From Egicoccus sp. AB-alg2 (lineage in GTDB: Bacteria; Actinomycetota; Nitriliruptoria; Nitriliruptorales; Nitriliruptoraceae), in NCBI RefSeq assembly GCF_041821065.1, contig NZ_JBGUAX010000018.1, positions 1 through 36,484 on the forward strand: a stretch of 36,484 nucleotides of DNA, in the 5' to 3' direction. The position numbers and the translations under genes are program-made. Under the pieces are notes generated by a model. It was not told where the DNA came from, ran no database searches, and saw only the letters and a list, made by a program, of their open reading frames with translations. Positions 15,467 to 23,311 of the stretch are shown here, one piece after another; position 1 is the first letter of the stretch; every line of letters starts with the position of its first letter.

Positions 15467-15500
15467 TCGGGATGGCGGCCATGCGAGGCCGCCATCCCGA
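15467..15500 (-). terminator. Perfect 14-bp inverted repeat (hairpin)
   Basis: TCGGGATGGCGGCC (15467-15480) and its exact complement (15487-15500) are separated by six bases. It begins six bases beyond the stop codon of the minus-strand membrane protein and separates the immunity operon from the integrase. The stem is very stable but has no T-run. Termination or a recombination-related structure are both possible. Confidence 0.55.
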
Positions 15501-15506
15501 GCGGCA

Positions 15507-16403
15507 TCAGCCGGCTTCTGCAGTCCAGTTGCCGTCAGCCACGATCTCGAGTGCCAACGAGTCGGGAAGACGCACGGTCCCTTCGTAGCTTCCGATCTCG
15601 TTCACAAGCAGCTCCCGGCGTGAGCCGTAGGCCATCACGGCGAAGTTCGACGATCCGGAGTGCGTCAGCGCGAGCCGGCCGGACCCGGTGTCGACGAGCA
15701 GTACCTCGTCTCCGCTCCCCGAACTGGTCTCGCTGAGCGTTGGCTGTTCGAACAGCGTGGTGACGGTGATCGTCCATGGGCCGCTTGCGGTGATTTCGAG
15801 TTCGGTGGGATCGCCGGTGAAGTTGAGCGGCCGGACTCCCTGGTAGTTGCCGATCTCGTTGACGAGCAGGTCCCGCCCGCCCGTGTCGTCGTGGGCGACG
15901 ATCGCGAAGTTCGACGAGCCTTGGTGTTCGATCGTTGCGACCAGTGGCCAGTCTGAGACCTCGAGGTCGACGATGTCGTCGCCTGAGCCTTCGTAGACGG
16001 TCGGTTCGATCTCGGGCTCGGGCTCGGGTTCGGGCTCCGGCTCTGGCTCTGGCTCGGGTTCCGGTTCGGGCTCCGGCTCGGCTTGGTCGAGTTCGGTCGG
16101 TTCCCCGTCGTCCTCCGCGATCTCCTCCTGGACCTCCTCGGGATCCTCGGGGTCGGGCGCTTCCTCGGGCAGATCGTTATCGGTTTCCTCAGGGGCACTC
16201 GCTGTGCCGTCGGCTAGCTCTTCGGGGTCGCCGGCGAGAGCTCCGATCACGATGAGCACCACGAAGATGATCAGTGCGATGCCCCACCACCGTTTCCACC
16301 ACGGCTTCTTACCGGATGGCGGCGGCGCGCTGGGCTGGGCTGACTCCGTTGCTTGCCCACCGCCGGCCGGCGGCGGGGGAGGGTTGGATGGTTGGTCGCT
16401 CAC
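15507..16403 (-). CDS. Membrane-anchored protein with two beta repeats
   Basis: 298 residues, GTG start overlapping the ImmA-like stop. A Pro-rich cytoplasmic head (~1-35), a TM segment (~40-57: GIALIIFVVLIVIGALAG), an acidic stalk and a Glu-Pro repeat (~108-132, from tandem hexamers near 16010-16080) come first. Two ~75-residue beta repeats follow, each with GSSNFA(I/V) and LLVNEIG(N/S)Y(Q/E)G. The topology puts the repeats outside the membrane. As the third gene of the repressor operon it should be made during lysogeny, so a surface exclusion role is attractive but unproven. Confidence 0.75.
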   Translation of the reverse strand: MSDQPSNPPPPPAGGGQATESAQPSAPPPSGKKPWWKRWWGIALIIFVVLIVIGALAGDPEELADGTASAPEETDNDLPEEAPDPEDPEEVQEEIAEDDGEPTELDQAEPEPEPEPEPEPEPEPEPEPEPEIEPTVYEGSGDDIVDLEVSDWPLVATIEHQGSSNFAIVAHDDTGGRDLLVNEIGNYQGVRPLNFTGDPTELEITASGPWTITVTTLFEQPTLSETSSGSGDEVLLVDTGSGRLALTHSGSSNFAVMAYGSRRELLVNEIGSYEGTVRLPDSLALEIVADGNWTAEAG

Positions 16404-16846
16404 TGGTTGCCCCTTTCGAATCGGGTGAGGTTGTCGAGCGCGTCACAAGCGACCGGCCAGGTCACTTCGAACTCGCGCGCGACGTCGTCCGGGCACACCC
16501 CGTGCCCGAGATCTGCATGCAGGTCGCAGTACCGCTGAAGGTCGAGCGTGGGGACGAGCCGTTCAGCGGTGATTCGTGCGACGCGTTGTTCTTCGCGGAT
16601 CCGGTCTGGCCGGAACCGTGGGTGCTCGCCGCCGGCTGCTCCGCCGTCGCGCTGGTGATGTACGAGTTCGTGCGCGAGGGCGTCACGGCGTGCTGGACCG
16701 GTCAGGCGACGGTCGATGAGTACAACCGTGCCGTGGCGGTCCCGGTATCGCACAGCGCCCCCCGTGGCGACCGGCAGCCCGTCGACGTACTCGACGAGCA
16801 CATCAGGATGTTGCTGTTCGAACTCGCGGGCAGGGTCCCACGCCAT
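16400..16846 (-). CDS. ImmA/IrrE-type metallopeptidase
   Basis: 148 residues starting MAWDPAREFEQQHPDVLVEY, with RBS AAGGGG upstream. RRDALAHELVHHQRD carries HExxH (H59, E60, H63), the zinc-protease signature of the ImmA/IrrE (COG2856) group, and the C-terminal part is helical (CDLHADLGHGVCPDDVAREF). ImmA-type proteases cleave XRE repressors to induce mobile elements (known for ICEBs1). It follows the XRE gene by ~50 bases in the same operon. Cleavage of this repressor is inferred. Confidence 0.82.
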   Translation of the reverse strand: MAWDPAREFEQQHPDVLVEYVDGLPVATGGAVRYRDRHGTVVLIDRRLTGPARRDALAHELVHHQRDGGAAGGEHPRFRPDRIREEQRVARITAERLVPTLDLQRYCDLHADLGHGVCPDDVAREFEVTWPVACDALDNLTRFERGNQ

Positions 16847-16895
16847 GCGTCCCCTTCGTGCGGCTGGGGCGGGACCGTGCCAGACGGGTGTGACG

Positions 16896-17285
16896 CTATC
16901 TGTTGCGCAGCCGTCGGACCAGGTTGCGGACTGCTTCGCGGTCCTCCTCATCGAGTTCGGCGATGTCGCCGGCGAGCTGGTCGATCTCGTTGCTGGTGAA
17001 GTCGGTACGCGGCTTGGGTTGGGGCGGATGGATGAGGGCGGCAGGGTCGTGCTTGCCGCGTGCGTGCTGGTAGGCGATATCTGCCGGCCAGTCGAGCGCC
17101 TGGGCGATGGCGGGCATGGCTCGGGAGCTGGCGGGGTCGGTTTCGCCTCGTTCGAGGGCTCCGAGGGTGGTGGGGGAGACGCCGGCTTCGGCGGCCAGGC
17201 GTCGCTGGCTCCATTTGCGGGCGTTGCGGGCGAGGGTGATGGCACGTCCGAAGTCCTGCCACCTTGAGGTGTCGGTCATTGGCAT
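16896..17285 (-). CDS. XRE-family repressor (immunity)
   Basis: 129 residues from MPMTDTSRWQDFGRAITLAR; ATG 17279 is an alternative start, and the open frame further upstream lies in the operator region. Residues ~12-65 form an XRE helix-turn-helix (KWSQRRLAAEAGVSPTTLGA LERGETD region), and the C-terminal half has a helix rich in acidic residues (EIDQLAGDIAELDEEDREAV). It is transcribed leftward from the divergent region that holds the TGAYGCA boxes, and is followed by the protease. This is the phage's lysogeny repressor by position. Confidence 0.85.
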   Translation of the reverse strand: MPMTDTSRWQDFGRAITLARNARKWSQRRLAAEAGVSPTTLGALERGETDPASSRAMPAIAQALDWPADIAYQHARGKHDPAALIHPPQPKPRTDFTSNEIDQLAGDIAELDEEDREAVRNLVRRLRNR

Positions 17286-17321
17286 GCCTGCACTCTGGTG
17301 CGCCGCAACGCACGAATTCAC

Positions 17322-17531
17322 TGCGTCATATTGCGTCAGGGTATGCGGGTGGGCGACTGACAGCGATGTCTTTCCGCTGCTAGCGCCCCGTTTCGGCCTC
17401 TTTGGACGCCTGTCGCGCGACACCGCTGTTATTCGTTTTACCGCACAGCGATGTGCATCAGGCGCTCCTGTCGCGTTCTGATGCATGACGCCGGTTGACG
17501 CCGGTCCAAAGTGATGCAACGCTCCGATGCA
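17322..17531. promoter_or_regulatory. Operator array in the divergent immunity region
   Basis: Repeats of TGAYGCM: leftward-facing copies TGCGTCA at 17322-17328 and 17332-17338 (ten-base phase) and TGCATCA at 17454-17460; rightward-facing TGATGCA at 17479-17485, TGACGCC at 17486-17492 and 17496-17502 (ten-base phase), TGATGCA at 17512-17518, and a variant CGATGCA at 17525-17531. TTGACG (17495-17500) could be a -35 of the rightward promoter. They cluster near both gene starts, as expected for the repressor and the Cro-like protein. Confidence 0.6.
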
Positions 17532-17560
17532 ACAAACCGGAGCGACAGAACGGACCACCG

Positions 17561-17785
17561 GTGCGCATCAACCGACACGCCCTACGCGAGATCCGCGAAC
17601 GGTCCGGCCTCTCCGTGCCGGCCCTCGCCAAGGAAGCGGGCTGCCGTCACGGGACGCTCTACGACATCGAGAACGGCAACAAGGGCGCCTCTCCGGAGAT
17701 GGCTCTGAAGCTGGCTCGGGCGTTGAAGTGCCCGCTCGTCGCGCTGCTCGCGGACCCGGACGAGCACGTAGGGGAGGCGGCCTGA
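17561..17785 (+). CDS. Cro-like XRE helix-turn-helix protein
   Basis: 74 residues from GTG 17561 (VRINRHALREIRERSGLSVP); a TTG at 17495 would add 22 residues of operator sequence and is unlikely. A clear XRE fold: LREIRERSGLSVPALAKEAG, then HGTLYDIENGNKG and PEMALKLARALKCPLVALL. It is the first gene of the rightward early operon, divergent from the repressor, so it takes the Cro/early-switch place. TGATG overlap with the next gene. Confidence 0.82.
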   Translation: MRINRHALREIRERSGLSVPALAKEAGCRHGTLYDIENGNKGASPEMALKLARALKCPLVALLADPDEHVGEAA

Positions 17786-17970
17786 TGAGCGCCGCCGAGA
17801 TCGCTGCCCGCGTCGCGTCCTCGCGCGCTGAGGCCGGCCTGCCCCGTCACGTCCAGGACCCCGTCGTCCTCGCCGACATCGCAGCCCTGCTGCGTCCACG
17901 CCTCGGCCTGTCGCGGCCGGCCGCCGCCTCGAAGCCGGCCGGCCGCGACGCCACCGACCAAGCCGCCTGA
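17785..17970 (+). CDS. Small early protein, 61 aa
   Basis: Starts MSAAEIAARVASSRAEAGLP at an ATG overlapping the Cro-like stop (TGATG). Mostly helical, with a Pro/Ala/Arg tail. Translationally coupled second gene of the early operon. Its size and place recall small switch partners or excision proteins, but no helix-turn-helix is apparent. The function is unknown. Confidence 0.6.
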   Translation: MSAAEIAARVASSRAEAGLPRHVQDPVVLADIAALLRPRLGLSRPAAASKPAGRDATDQAA

Positions 17971-18012
17971 ACCGGGCGGCCGAGCCCGCCACGGCGGGAA
18001 GGAGCACCACCA

Positions 18013-18399
18013 ATGGAGAACCAGGCCATCTACCACGCTGCCCGACCGCGGGCAGACATGATCGTCGAGGCTGCCGAGCTGATCGCATCCGGGGTCGCGT
18101 CCAAGTTCTGGCTGTCGTCCAGCCAGTTGGACGAGACCGGCACGAAGCTGACGACGATCGCTTTCACGGCGAAGGCGTTCCACGAGTCCGCCGTCGTGTT
18201 CGAAGCCGTCGGTGTCGAACCGGACGTCACCTTCGACGACGCCGGTAAGCCCACCGCGACGGCGACTCTGCCTTCGGGGCTGCGTGTCGAGGTTCAGGGC
18301 TACTTCGAGTGCGAGCGGATTCACGTCGGTGACGAGACCCGGCCGGTCTACGAGTACCGGCTGCCCGAGCAGCAGACCGCAGACATGGCAGCCGCGTGA
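18013..18399 (+). CDS. Early protein of unknown function, 128 aa
   Basis: ATG start with RBS AAGGAG at 17999-18004. Starts MENQAIYHAARPRADMIVEA and contains alternating strands (KLTTIAFTAKAFHESAVVFE; LPSGLRVEVQGYFECERIHV). A soluble alpha/beta protein with no recognised motif. It overlaps the next gene by four bases. Base composition fits the operon. Confidence 0.65.
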   Translation: MENQAIYHAARPRADMIVEAAELIASGVASKFWLSSSQLDETGTKLTTIAFTAKAFHESAVVFEAVGVEPDVTFDDAGKPTATATLPSGLRVEVQGYFECERIHVGDETRPVYEYRLPEQQTADMAAA

Positions 18400-18620
18400 G
18401 CCCGCTCGCGAGCTGGGCGGTCATGGCCGCGATCGGCGCCGGGGCGTGGCTGTTGTGGCTGCTGCTCCGCCGCCTCGAAGCCCGACACGTGCCGTTCTGC
18501 GTCTGCTCCGCCTGCATGGCCGGATCGGTGACGTGGAACCCCACCAACGCGAACGACCGGGCTCAGGTTGGCGCCCGCCCGGTCGTCGCCAGCCGCCCTG
18601 ATGAAAGGTTCCGACTGTGA
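18396..18620 (+). CDS. Small single-TM protein with CVCSAC motif
   Basis: 74 residues, GTG start overlapping the previous stop. One TM segment near residues 5-24 (ASWAVMAAIGAGAWLLWLLL), then RRLEARHVPFCVCSACMAGS, whose CxCxxC may bind metal on the membrane's inner face. It lies in the early operon between two uncharacterised soluble proteins. The role is not known. Confidence 0.6.
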   Translation: MSPLASWAVMAAIGAGAWLLWLLLRRLEARHVPFCVCSACMAGSVTWNPTNANDRAQVGARPVVASRPDERFRL

Positions 18621-18994
18621 CCGGCATCGTAACCGGACGCCGTACGACGTCCACGACCGTTTCCCCCAACCATGGTGACCGGCTCGTTGCTGTCGACACC
18701 CGCCACGGTCGGTTCTCGGTCCGCTGGCGGGCCGGCTCCACGATCGGCACCGCCGTGGTGACCGTCGAGCAGGACGCCTCCTACTACACCCACGGTGTCC
18801 CGACCGCCCGCATGCACGTGGGCCGGCTCGCGGTCTACGCACTCGACGGCGTGTGGCCGCCCTCCCATCTGGTCGCGCTCGCGGCCGCGGTGGACCACTG
18901 GGTCTACGTCGAGGAGCAGCTGCAGGCCGAGGCGGACTACGCGGCCGAGCAGGAGCAGGCCCGGGACGAGGATCGGGAGGCCGCCGATGTCTGA
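18617..18994 (+). CDS. Early protein of unknown function, 125 aa
   Basis: GTG start overlapping the previous stop. A beta-rich body (DRLVAVDTRHGRFSVRWRAG; IGTAVVTVEQDASYYTHG) is followed by an acidic helix (EEQLQAEADYAAEQEQARDE) that may coil. It overlaps the next gene by eight bases. No family is recognised. Confidence 0.6.
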   Translation: MTGIVTGRRTTSTTVSPNHGDRLVAVDTRHGRFSVRWRAGSTIGTAVVTVEQDASYYTHGVPTARMHVGRLAVYALDGVWPPSHLVALAAAVDHWVYVEEQLQAEADYAAEQEQARDEDREAADV

Positions 18995-19697
18995 CCAGAC
19001 GATCGAGGTGGTCGGTCTCGACATCATCGCGCGGCCGGGTGAGGCGCTGGACGAGAAGGTCCGGCGGGCAGGCCAGGCCAAGGCGCTGACGACGTTCGCG
19101 AAGGAGATCGAGGACGCCGCCCGCGAGGATCTGCAGGCCGAGGTGGAGCAGGTCGCGGCGCTGACCGGCACGGGTTTCTCGGCGAAGGTGGATGGGATCC
19201 GGGCGACGTTGACGGACCCGCAGCCACGCCCGCGCATCGCCGACCAAGACGCGTTCGACGCGTGGTGGGCGGCGCAGGGCCTCGAGCATGAGGTCCGCGA
19301 GACGCTGGACATCGACAATCACGCCTTCCGGTGGATCATGGCGATGCGTGAGCAGTTCGCCGCTGACGCGCCGGAGTCGGGCGCCGACTACGCCATCCCG
19401 GCCGACGAGTTCCACAACCTCATCTTCGGTGCCATCACCCCATCGCTGGAACGCGTGCTGCCAGCCAAGCCGCTCGACCACCTGATCGAGTCGGGTCGTG
19501 CCGTGATCCGTGGCAACCGTGACGACGGCTACGTCCTGCTCGACCCGTCGACCGGCGAGGCCATCCCGGGTGTGGATGTGGACCCGCCGTCGAAGCCGGT
19601 GCTGCAGGTCGTGCCGGACAAGCAGGCGAAGGCCCGCGACGCCGCCATCGTCCGCAGCTTCTTCGGCCTGTCGGTCGAGATCGGGGGTGGCCTATGA
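18987..19697 (+). CDS. Early protein preceding the RecA-like ATPase, 236 aa
   Basis: Starts MSDQTIEVVGLDIIARPGEA at the ATG with GGGAGG upstream; the longer frame from 18795 is a shadow. Helical segment ~25-60 (FAKEIEDAAREDLQAEVEQV), then NHAFRWIMAMREQFAADAP and a mixed C-terminal part. It overlaps the ATPase gene by four bases and is probably its functional partner in DNA recombination or protection. The family is not recognised. Confidence 0.65.
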   Translation: MSDQTIEVVGLDIIARPGEALDEKVRRAGQAKALTTFAKEIEDAAREDLQAEVEQVAALTGTGFSAKVDGIRATLTDPQPRPRIADQDAFDAWWAAQGLEHEVRETLDIDNHAFRWIMAMREQFAADAPESGADYAIPADEFHNLIFGAITPSLERVLPAKPLDHLIESGRAVIRGNRDDGYVLLDPSTGEAIPGVDVDPPSKPVLQVVPDKQAKARDAAIVRSFFGLSVEIGGGL

Positions 19698-21037
19698 GCT
19701 TCCAACTGCGCCCCGCCTCCAAGGTCCAGCTCAAGGCCCGCGTGGCACTCGTCGGCCCGTCTGGTGCCGGCAAGACCTACTCCGCCCTCGAAGCCGCCCT
19801 CGCACTCTGCGGCGATATCAGCAAGGTCGCGGTCATCGACACCGAACGCGGCTCCGCTGCGCTGTACGCCGACGAGTTCGGCGAGTTCCTTCACGGCGTC
19901 ATCGACCCGCCGTTCGCGCCGGCCCGCTACCTCGAAGCTCTCGAAGCGTGCACCGCCGCGGGTGCCGAGGTCGTCATCATCGACTCGCTGTCGCACGCCT
20001 GGTCCGGCCAAGGCGGCGTGCTCGAGATCGTGGACGACGCTGCCGCCCGCTCTCGCGGGAACAGCTTCGCGGCCTGGCGTGAGGGGACGCCGGAGCAGAA
20101 CCGGCTCGTCGACACCGTCATGCGCTGGCCCGGCCACGTCATCGTGACCATGCGCGCCAAGACCGAATACGTCGTCGAGGAAGGCGACAACGGCCGCACG
20201 CAGGTCCGCAAGCTCGGGCTCGCCCCGGAGCAGCGCAAGGGCATGGAGTACGAGTTCGACCTGGTGGCCGATGTCGACCACGAACACCGGCTCATGGTGT
20301 CCAAGTCGCGGTGTGCGCCGCTGCAGGACGCGGTTGAGCGCAAGCCGGACCGGGCGTGGTGGCAGCCGTTCGCGGAGTGGCTGAACCGTGGGGACACGGT
20401 GCAGCAGCAGGTAACCAGCCGGCTCGACGAGATCGGGTTCACGTCCGGCCAGCAGGCGTTCATCGTCGGCCGCTACCAGGATGGTGCAGCGGCGCCGGGC
20501 GACCTGACCGGCGCGAACGCCGGCAAGCTGCTGGTGCACCTCGGTGACGAGGGGGCGCTGAAGCGGATCCGGGCGGCGCTGCTGTCCGACGACAACCACC
20601 AGGCCGTCGAGCCTGACGACTCCCCGGCGGATGGTGAGGGGGACGGGGAAGTCTCCGATCCGTCCGCCGGGGCAACCGACTCCGACGTTCCCCCAACGTC
20701 GGACCATGTCGACGATCCCCCGTCGTCGACACTCACCGTGGAGGACACCGCAGCCGCGGCCTCTCCCACCGTTGCAGCGGATGCCCCATCCGCCGGCGCG
20801 GTGTCCTCCACGGGCTTCGACTGGCAGCAGCACGCCCGCGACCGTGGCGTCACCAAGCTCGACGTGATGAACGCATTACGGGCGAACTGGGAACGGATGC
20901 GGCCCGGGTTCGCATCGGAGGACGCGAAGAAGCTGCCACCCAACAAGTCGACCGAGATCGACGCATGGGCGGCCGGATATCCCGAGATCGTGCGTGCCGT
21001 GATCGATGACGTCGCCGACCCGAAGGCGGTGGCGTGA
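19694..21037 (+). CDS. RecA-like phage ATPase (Sak4-type)
   Basis: 447 residues. The N-terminal AAA/RecA-like core has Walker A GPSGAGKT (21-28), VAVIDTERGSAALYADEF, and Walker B VVIIDS (~93-98), the layout of the phage nucleotide-binding (Sak4-like) family that helps single-strand annealing and recombination. A long acidic Ser/Thr/Pro linker (~300-380) connects to a C-terminal helical domain (DWQQHARDRGVTKLDVMNAL). Phages with this protein lack a separate RecT, and no other annealase was seen here. Confidence 0.8.
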   Translation: MSFQLRPASKVQLKARVALVGPSGAGKTYSALEAALALCGDISKVAVIDTERGSAALYADEFGEFLHGVIDPPFAPARYLEALEACTAAGAEVVIIDSLSHAWSGQGGVLEIVDDAAARSRGNSFAAWREGTPEQNRLVDTVMRWPGHVIVTMRAKTEYVVEEGDNGRTQVRKLGLAPEQRKGMEYEFDLVADVDHEHRLMVSKSRCAPLQDAVERKPDRAWWQPFAEWLNRGDTVQQQVTSRLDEIGFTSGQQAFIVGRYQDGAAAPGDLTGANAGKLLVHLGDEGALKRIRAALLSDDNHQAVEPDDSPADGEGDGEVSDPSAGATDSDVPPTSDHVDDPPSSTLTVEDTAAAASPTVAADAPSAGAVSSTGFDWQQHARDRGVTKLDVMNALRANWERMRPGFASEDAKKLPPNKSTEIDAWAAGYPEIVRAVIDDVADPKAVA

Positions 21038-21507
21038 TGGGCGATCGCACCCCGCTGACATCGCCGCAGTCGTCACACGATGCGGCCGACCAGCTCGACC
21101 GCCTCGCCGTGAAGCTCGAGCAGGCCCGCGAGGTAGCCGAGACCCACGCGACGTTGCGTGACCGGTTCGAGCAGCTGTACCGGCAGGCGTCCGCCCGCGC
21201 GCTGATGCATGACGAGGTCCTGACGTTGAGGTCGGAGGACCGTCGGAAGGCTGCGGTCCAGGACTTTTCGTTGCCGCCTGAGGTGCGGGAGATGGGCGCG
21301 AAGCTGGCGACGTCGATGGGTCTGGACGGGACGGTCCCGTTGACCGTCGGTGATTTGCGCTGGCTTCGTGACCGAGCTGCTTCGTTGGCCGATTCGCATT
21401 CGGCGAAGGCGTACGACGCCCGTGCCCTGGTGGGCGCGTGGACTGTGGTCGCGTCGATGGCGAAGCACGAGATCGAGCTGGGACGTATCGATCGGAGGGC
21501 CGCATGA
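21037..21507 (+). CDS. Helical early protein, 156 aa
   Basis: The ATG overlaps the ATPase stop by one base (TGATG); GTG 21034 is an alternative. The protein is largely helical (DAADQLDRLAVKLEQAREVA; RDRFEQLYRQASARALMHDE), with a middle region EVREMGAKLATSMGLDG. It overlaps the HNH gene by four bases. Its place beside the recombination ATPase suggests DNA metabolism; nothing more is visible. Confidence 0.62.
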   Translation: MGDRTPLTSPQSSHDAADQLDRLAVKLEQAREVAETHATLRDRFEQLYRQASARALMHDEVLTLRSEDRRKAAVQDFSLPPEVREMGAKLATSMGLDGTVPLTVGDLRWLRDRAASLADSHSAKAYDARALVGAWTVVASMAKHEIELGRIDRRAA

Positions 21508-21917
21508 GCGCCCCCAAGATCCGTCTCGCCCCACTCCGTACGGCGGCGTGGACGCGTGCCGGCGACCGCTGTGAGGCGGTGTTCGAGCACGGCAACCGCT
21601 GCCGCAACCTGGCCGACGAACTGCACCATCGGATCAAGCGGGCTGCGGGCGGGAACACCCTCGACCGGCTCGCGGTCGACGCGATCGGCGACGGCACGTT
21701 CGAGCCGGCCCGGCACCTTGCCCACCTGGTCGCGCTGTGCGCCGTGTGTCATCACGAGGTCGCGCACGGCCAGCCGGCACGTGCCCGACGTCTCGGGCTG
21801 GCCGTGTCCGGGAACGTGATCTTCGAGCGTTGGTCGGGCCGCACCTACTACGTGGGGCCGTCGGACGAGTTCCGGGCCCTGTGGCCGGCAGGGGGTGGCG
21901 CGCATGACGTGGCGTGA
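21504..21917 (+). CDS. HNH-like nuclease
   Basis: 137 residues from MSAPKIRLAPLRTAAWTRAG. It has an early cysteine (GDRCEAVFEHGNRC), the metal/active site LADELHHRIKRAAGG, and the late HLVALCAVCHHEVAHGQPAR, which together give the HNH pattern (C..C; HH; C..CHHE..H). A DNA nicking or cutting activity in recombination or packaging is usual for this family. The early-operon place favours recombination. Confidence 0.75.
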   Translation: MSAPKIRLAPLRTAAWTRAGDRCEAVFEHGNRCRNLADELHHRIKRAAGGNTLDRLAVDAIGDGTFEPARHLAHLVALCAVCHHEVAHGQPARARRLGLAVSGNVIFERWSGRTYYVGPSDEFRALWPAGGGAHDVA

Positions 21918-22254
21918 GCGTGCCCTGTGCCAGGCGGTGCCGGAGATGCCGTGGGAGAACGACGGCAAGCCGACGGTGGAGCAGCTGCGTGTCTGTCTCG
22001 CCTGTCCGGTGCTGCGCGACTGTGCCGGGTTCGCGGAGTCGGCTGCCTGCAAGGTCGGGGACGACGCGGGCGTGTTGGCCGCGTCGAATCCGACCGACCG
22101 GCAGGCGATCCGAGAGGGCCGGCGTTCGTGGGAGGACGTGTGGGCGCGTGCCCGCCGTCGGGTCGAGGTTCATGACGAGCTGGTTGGCCGTCGGGTGGTC
22201 CGGTGGATGTTGGTCGAGGCGGGCCGGATGGCGGATCGGGTGGTGTCGGCGTGA
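21904..22254 (+). CDS. WhiB-like iron-sulfur regulator
   Basis: 116 residues from MTWRERALCQAVPEMPWEND with AGGGGG upstream; GTG 21895 is an alternative. Cys9 and the cluster C31-x2-C34-x5-C40 (VCLACPVLRDCAGF) give the four WhiB ligands. The usual GVWGG turn is changed to DAGVLAASN, and the C-terminal helix is arginine-rich (WARARRRVEVHDELVGRRVV). WhiB proteins bind the principal sigma factor in actinobacteria, and phage copies can alter host transcription. It overlaps both neighbours. Confidence 0.85.
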   Translation: MTWRERALCQAVPEMPWENDGKPTVEQLRVCLACPVLRDCAGFAESAACKVGDDAGVLAASNPTDRQAIREGRRSWEDVWARARRRVEVHDELVGRRVVRWMLVEAGRMADRVVSA

Positions 22255-22433
22255 GGTTGGTTCCTGGGCAGACGATCGTCACGCCGGCTGGTGCTGTGTC
22301 GGTGGCGGGGTGTGATCGGTGGCCGGCGTCTGAGGTGGGCGGCGGGGCGGTGGTGTCGACGATCGACGACGTCGGGGTGACGCGGTTCTTCCGGCGTCGT
22401 GCCGGCGAGTGGGTGGAGGTCTGGCATGGCTGA
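22251..22433 (+). CDS. Small beta-rich protein, 60 aa
   Basis: GTG start overlapping the WhiB stop; starts VRLVPGQTIVTPAGAVSVAG. It ends with RRRAGEWVEVWHG, overlapping the next gene by eight bases. No motif is recognised beyond a short beta pattern. Coupled in the early operon. Confidence 0.55.
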   Translation: MRLVPGQTIVTPAGAVSVAGCDRWPASEVGGGAVVSTIDDVGVTRFFRRRAGEWVEVWHG

Positions 22434-22980
22434 TCTGGTGCTGCCGAAGTCCGGCGACCGCGTCCTGTCCCTATGGCAGCCGTGGGCATCGCTCATCGCC
22501 CTACGCGTGAAGCGGATTGAGACCCGTGGCTGGTCGACCAGCTACCGAGGGCCGCTCTGGATCCACGCCGCCAAGCGGTACCCGACCCTGGATGACATGC
22601 TCGTCGTCGCAGCCAACGAGACGGCATGGAACGCGTGGCATGCGTCGGGGCTGGTCGCCGATGACGGCGAGATCGACCCCGGTCCTCTCGGCGCGATCGT
22701 CGCCCGCGTAGACCTGGTCGACGTCCTGCCGATGGTGGACGTCGTCGGCGCCGAGCACCAGACAGGTGCCTACGTCGAGGTGGCCGCGCCGTACCTCGGA
22801 CTGTGGCGGCCGGGAGCGCCGGTCCTCGCCCGCATCGATGACGAGCGGGCATACGGCATCTACGAGCCAGGTCGGTTCGCGTGGCTCATGGAGGACGTGC
22901 AGGCGCTCGACGAGCCAATCCCGATGCGTGGCCGTCAGCAGATCTGGCGGATCCCCGAGGGGGTGGCCGCCAATGGCTGA
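22426..22980 (+). CDS. ASCH-domain protein
   Basis: 184 residues from MADLVLPKSGDRVLSLWQPW with GGAGG upstream. VLSLWQPWASLIALRVKRIE and TRGWSTSYRGPLWIHAAKR are the ASCH (PUA-like) opening, with the K..E.R and RGPL.IHA signature; GPLGAIVARVDLVDVLP follows. The ASCH fold binds nucleic acid or modified bases, and some members cut N4-acetylcytidine or RNA. The stop overlaps the next ATG. Confidence 0.85.
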   Translation: MADLVLPKSGDRVLSLWQPWASLIALRVKRIETRGWSTSYRGPLWIHAAKRYPTLDDMLVVAANETAWNAWHASGLVADDGEIDPGPLGAIVARVDLVDVLPMVDVVGAEHQTGAYVEVAAPYLGLWRPGAPVLARIDDERAYGIYEPGRFAWLMEDVQALDEPIPMRGRQQIWRIPEGVAANG

Positions 22981-23311
22981 CCGTCTCGGACCCCGCTCCT
23001 GCGCCGTCTGCGGGCCGCAGCTCGACGGCTGCTGGCGCTGTGGCGGAAAGTTCGGCCATGTCCACGTCGTCGTCGTGTCCCGCGCTGGGAAGACGCTCGG
23101 TCGTGTGGCCGCCTGTGGCGCTCACGCACCCAAGTCGGGGGAGATGCTGCCCGGCGGGGTCGAAGTCGCCTCACGCGCCGCCTTGAGTGATGCCAGCGCC
23201 AGCGCGAAGCGCCGTCGTGATCGTGAGCGACGGAAGGCGCAGCGGATGGTGCTGGATCGGCATGCCGACGAGGTGGCGGCGGTGCTCGTCGAGATCCGAG
23301 GTGATGCATGA
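22973..23311 (+). CDS. Cys-rich zinc-binding protein, 112 aa
   Basis: Starts MADRLGPRSCAVCGPQLDGC at the ATG overlapping the ASCH stop. The C-x2-C...C-x2-C spacing (CAVC; CWRC) followed by VAACGAHAP makes a ribbon-like site; the C-terminal half is a basic helix (SAKRRRDRERRKAQRMVLDR). Probably a nucleic-acid contact protein. Four-base overlap with the next gene. Confidence 0.62.
   Translation: MADRLGPRSCAVCGPQLDGCWRCGGKFGHVHVVVVSRAGKTLGRVAACGAHAPKSGEMLPGGVEVASRAALSDASASAKRRRDRERRKAQRMVLDRHADEVAAVLVEIRGDA

Noticed and set aside
16010-16080. Tandem hexamers as a possible CRISPR or regulatory repeat
   Set aside because: They are in-frame Glu-Pro codons of a stalk, with no spacers.
19529-20833. 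A 434-residue minus-strand ORF across the RecA-like ATPase
   Set aside because: Antisense to a gene with intact Walker motifs; no RBS or domain.
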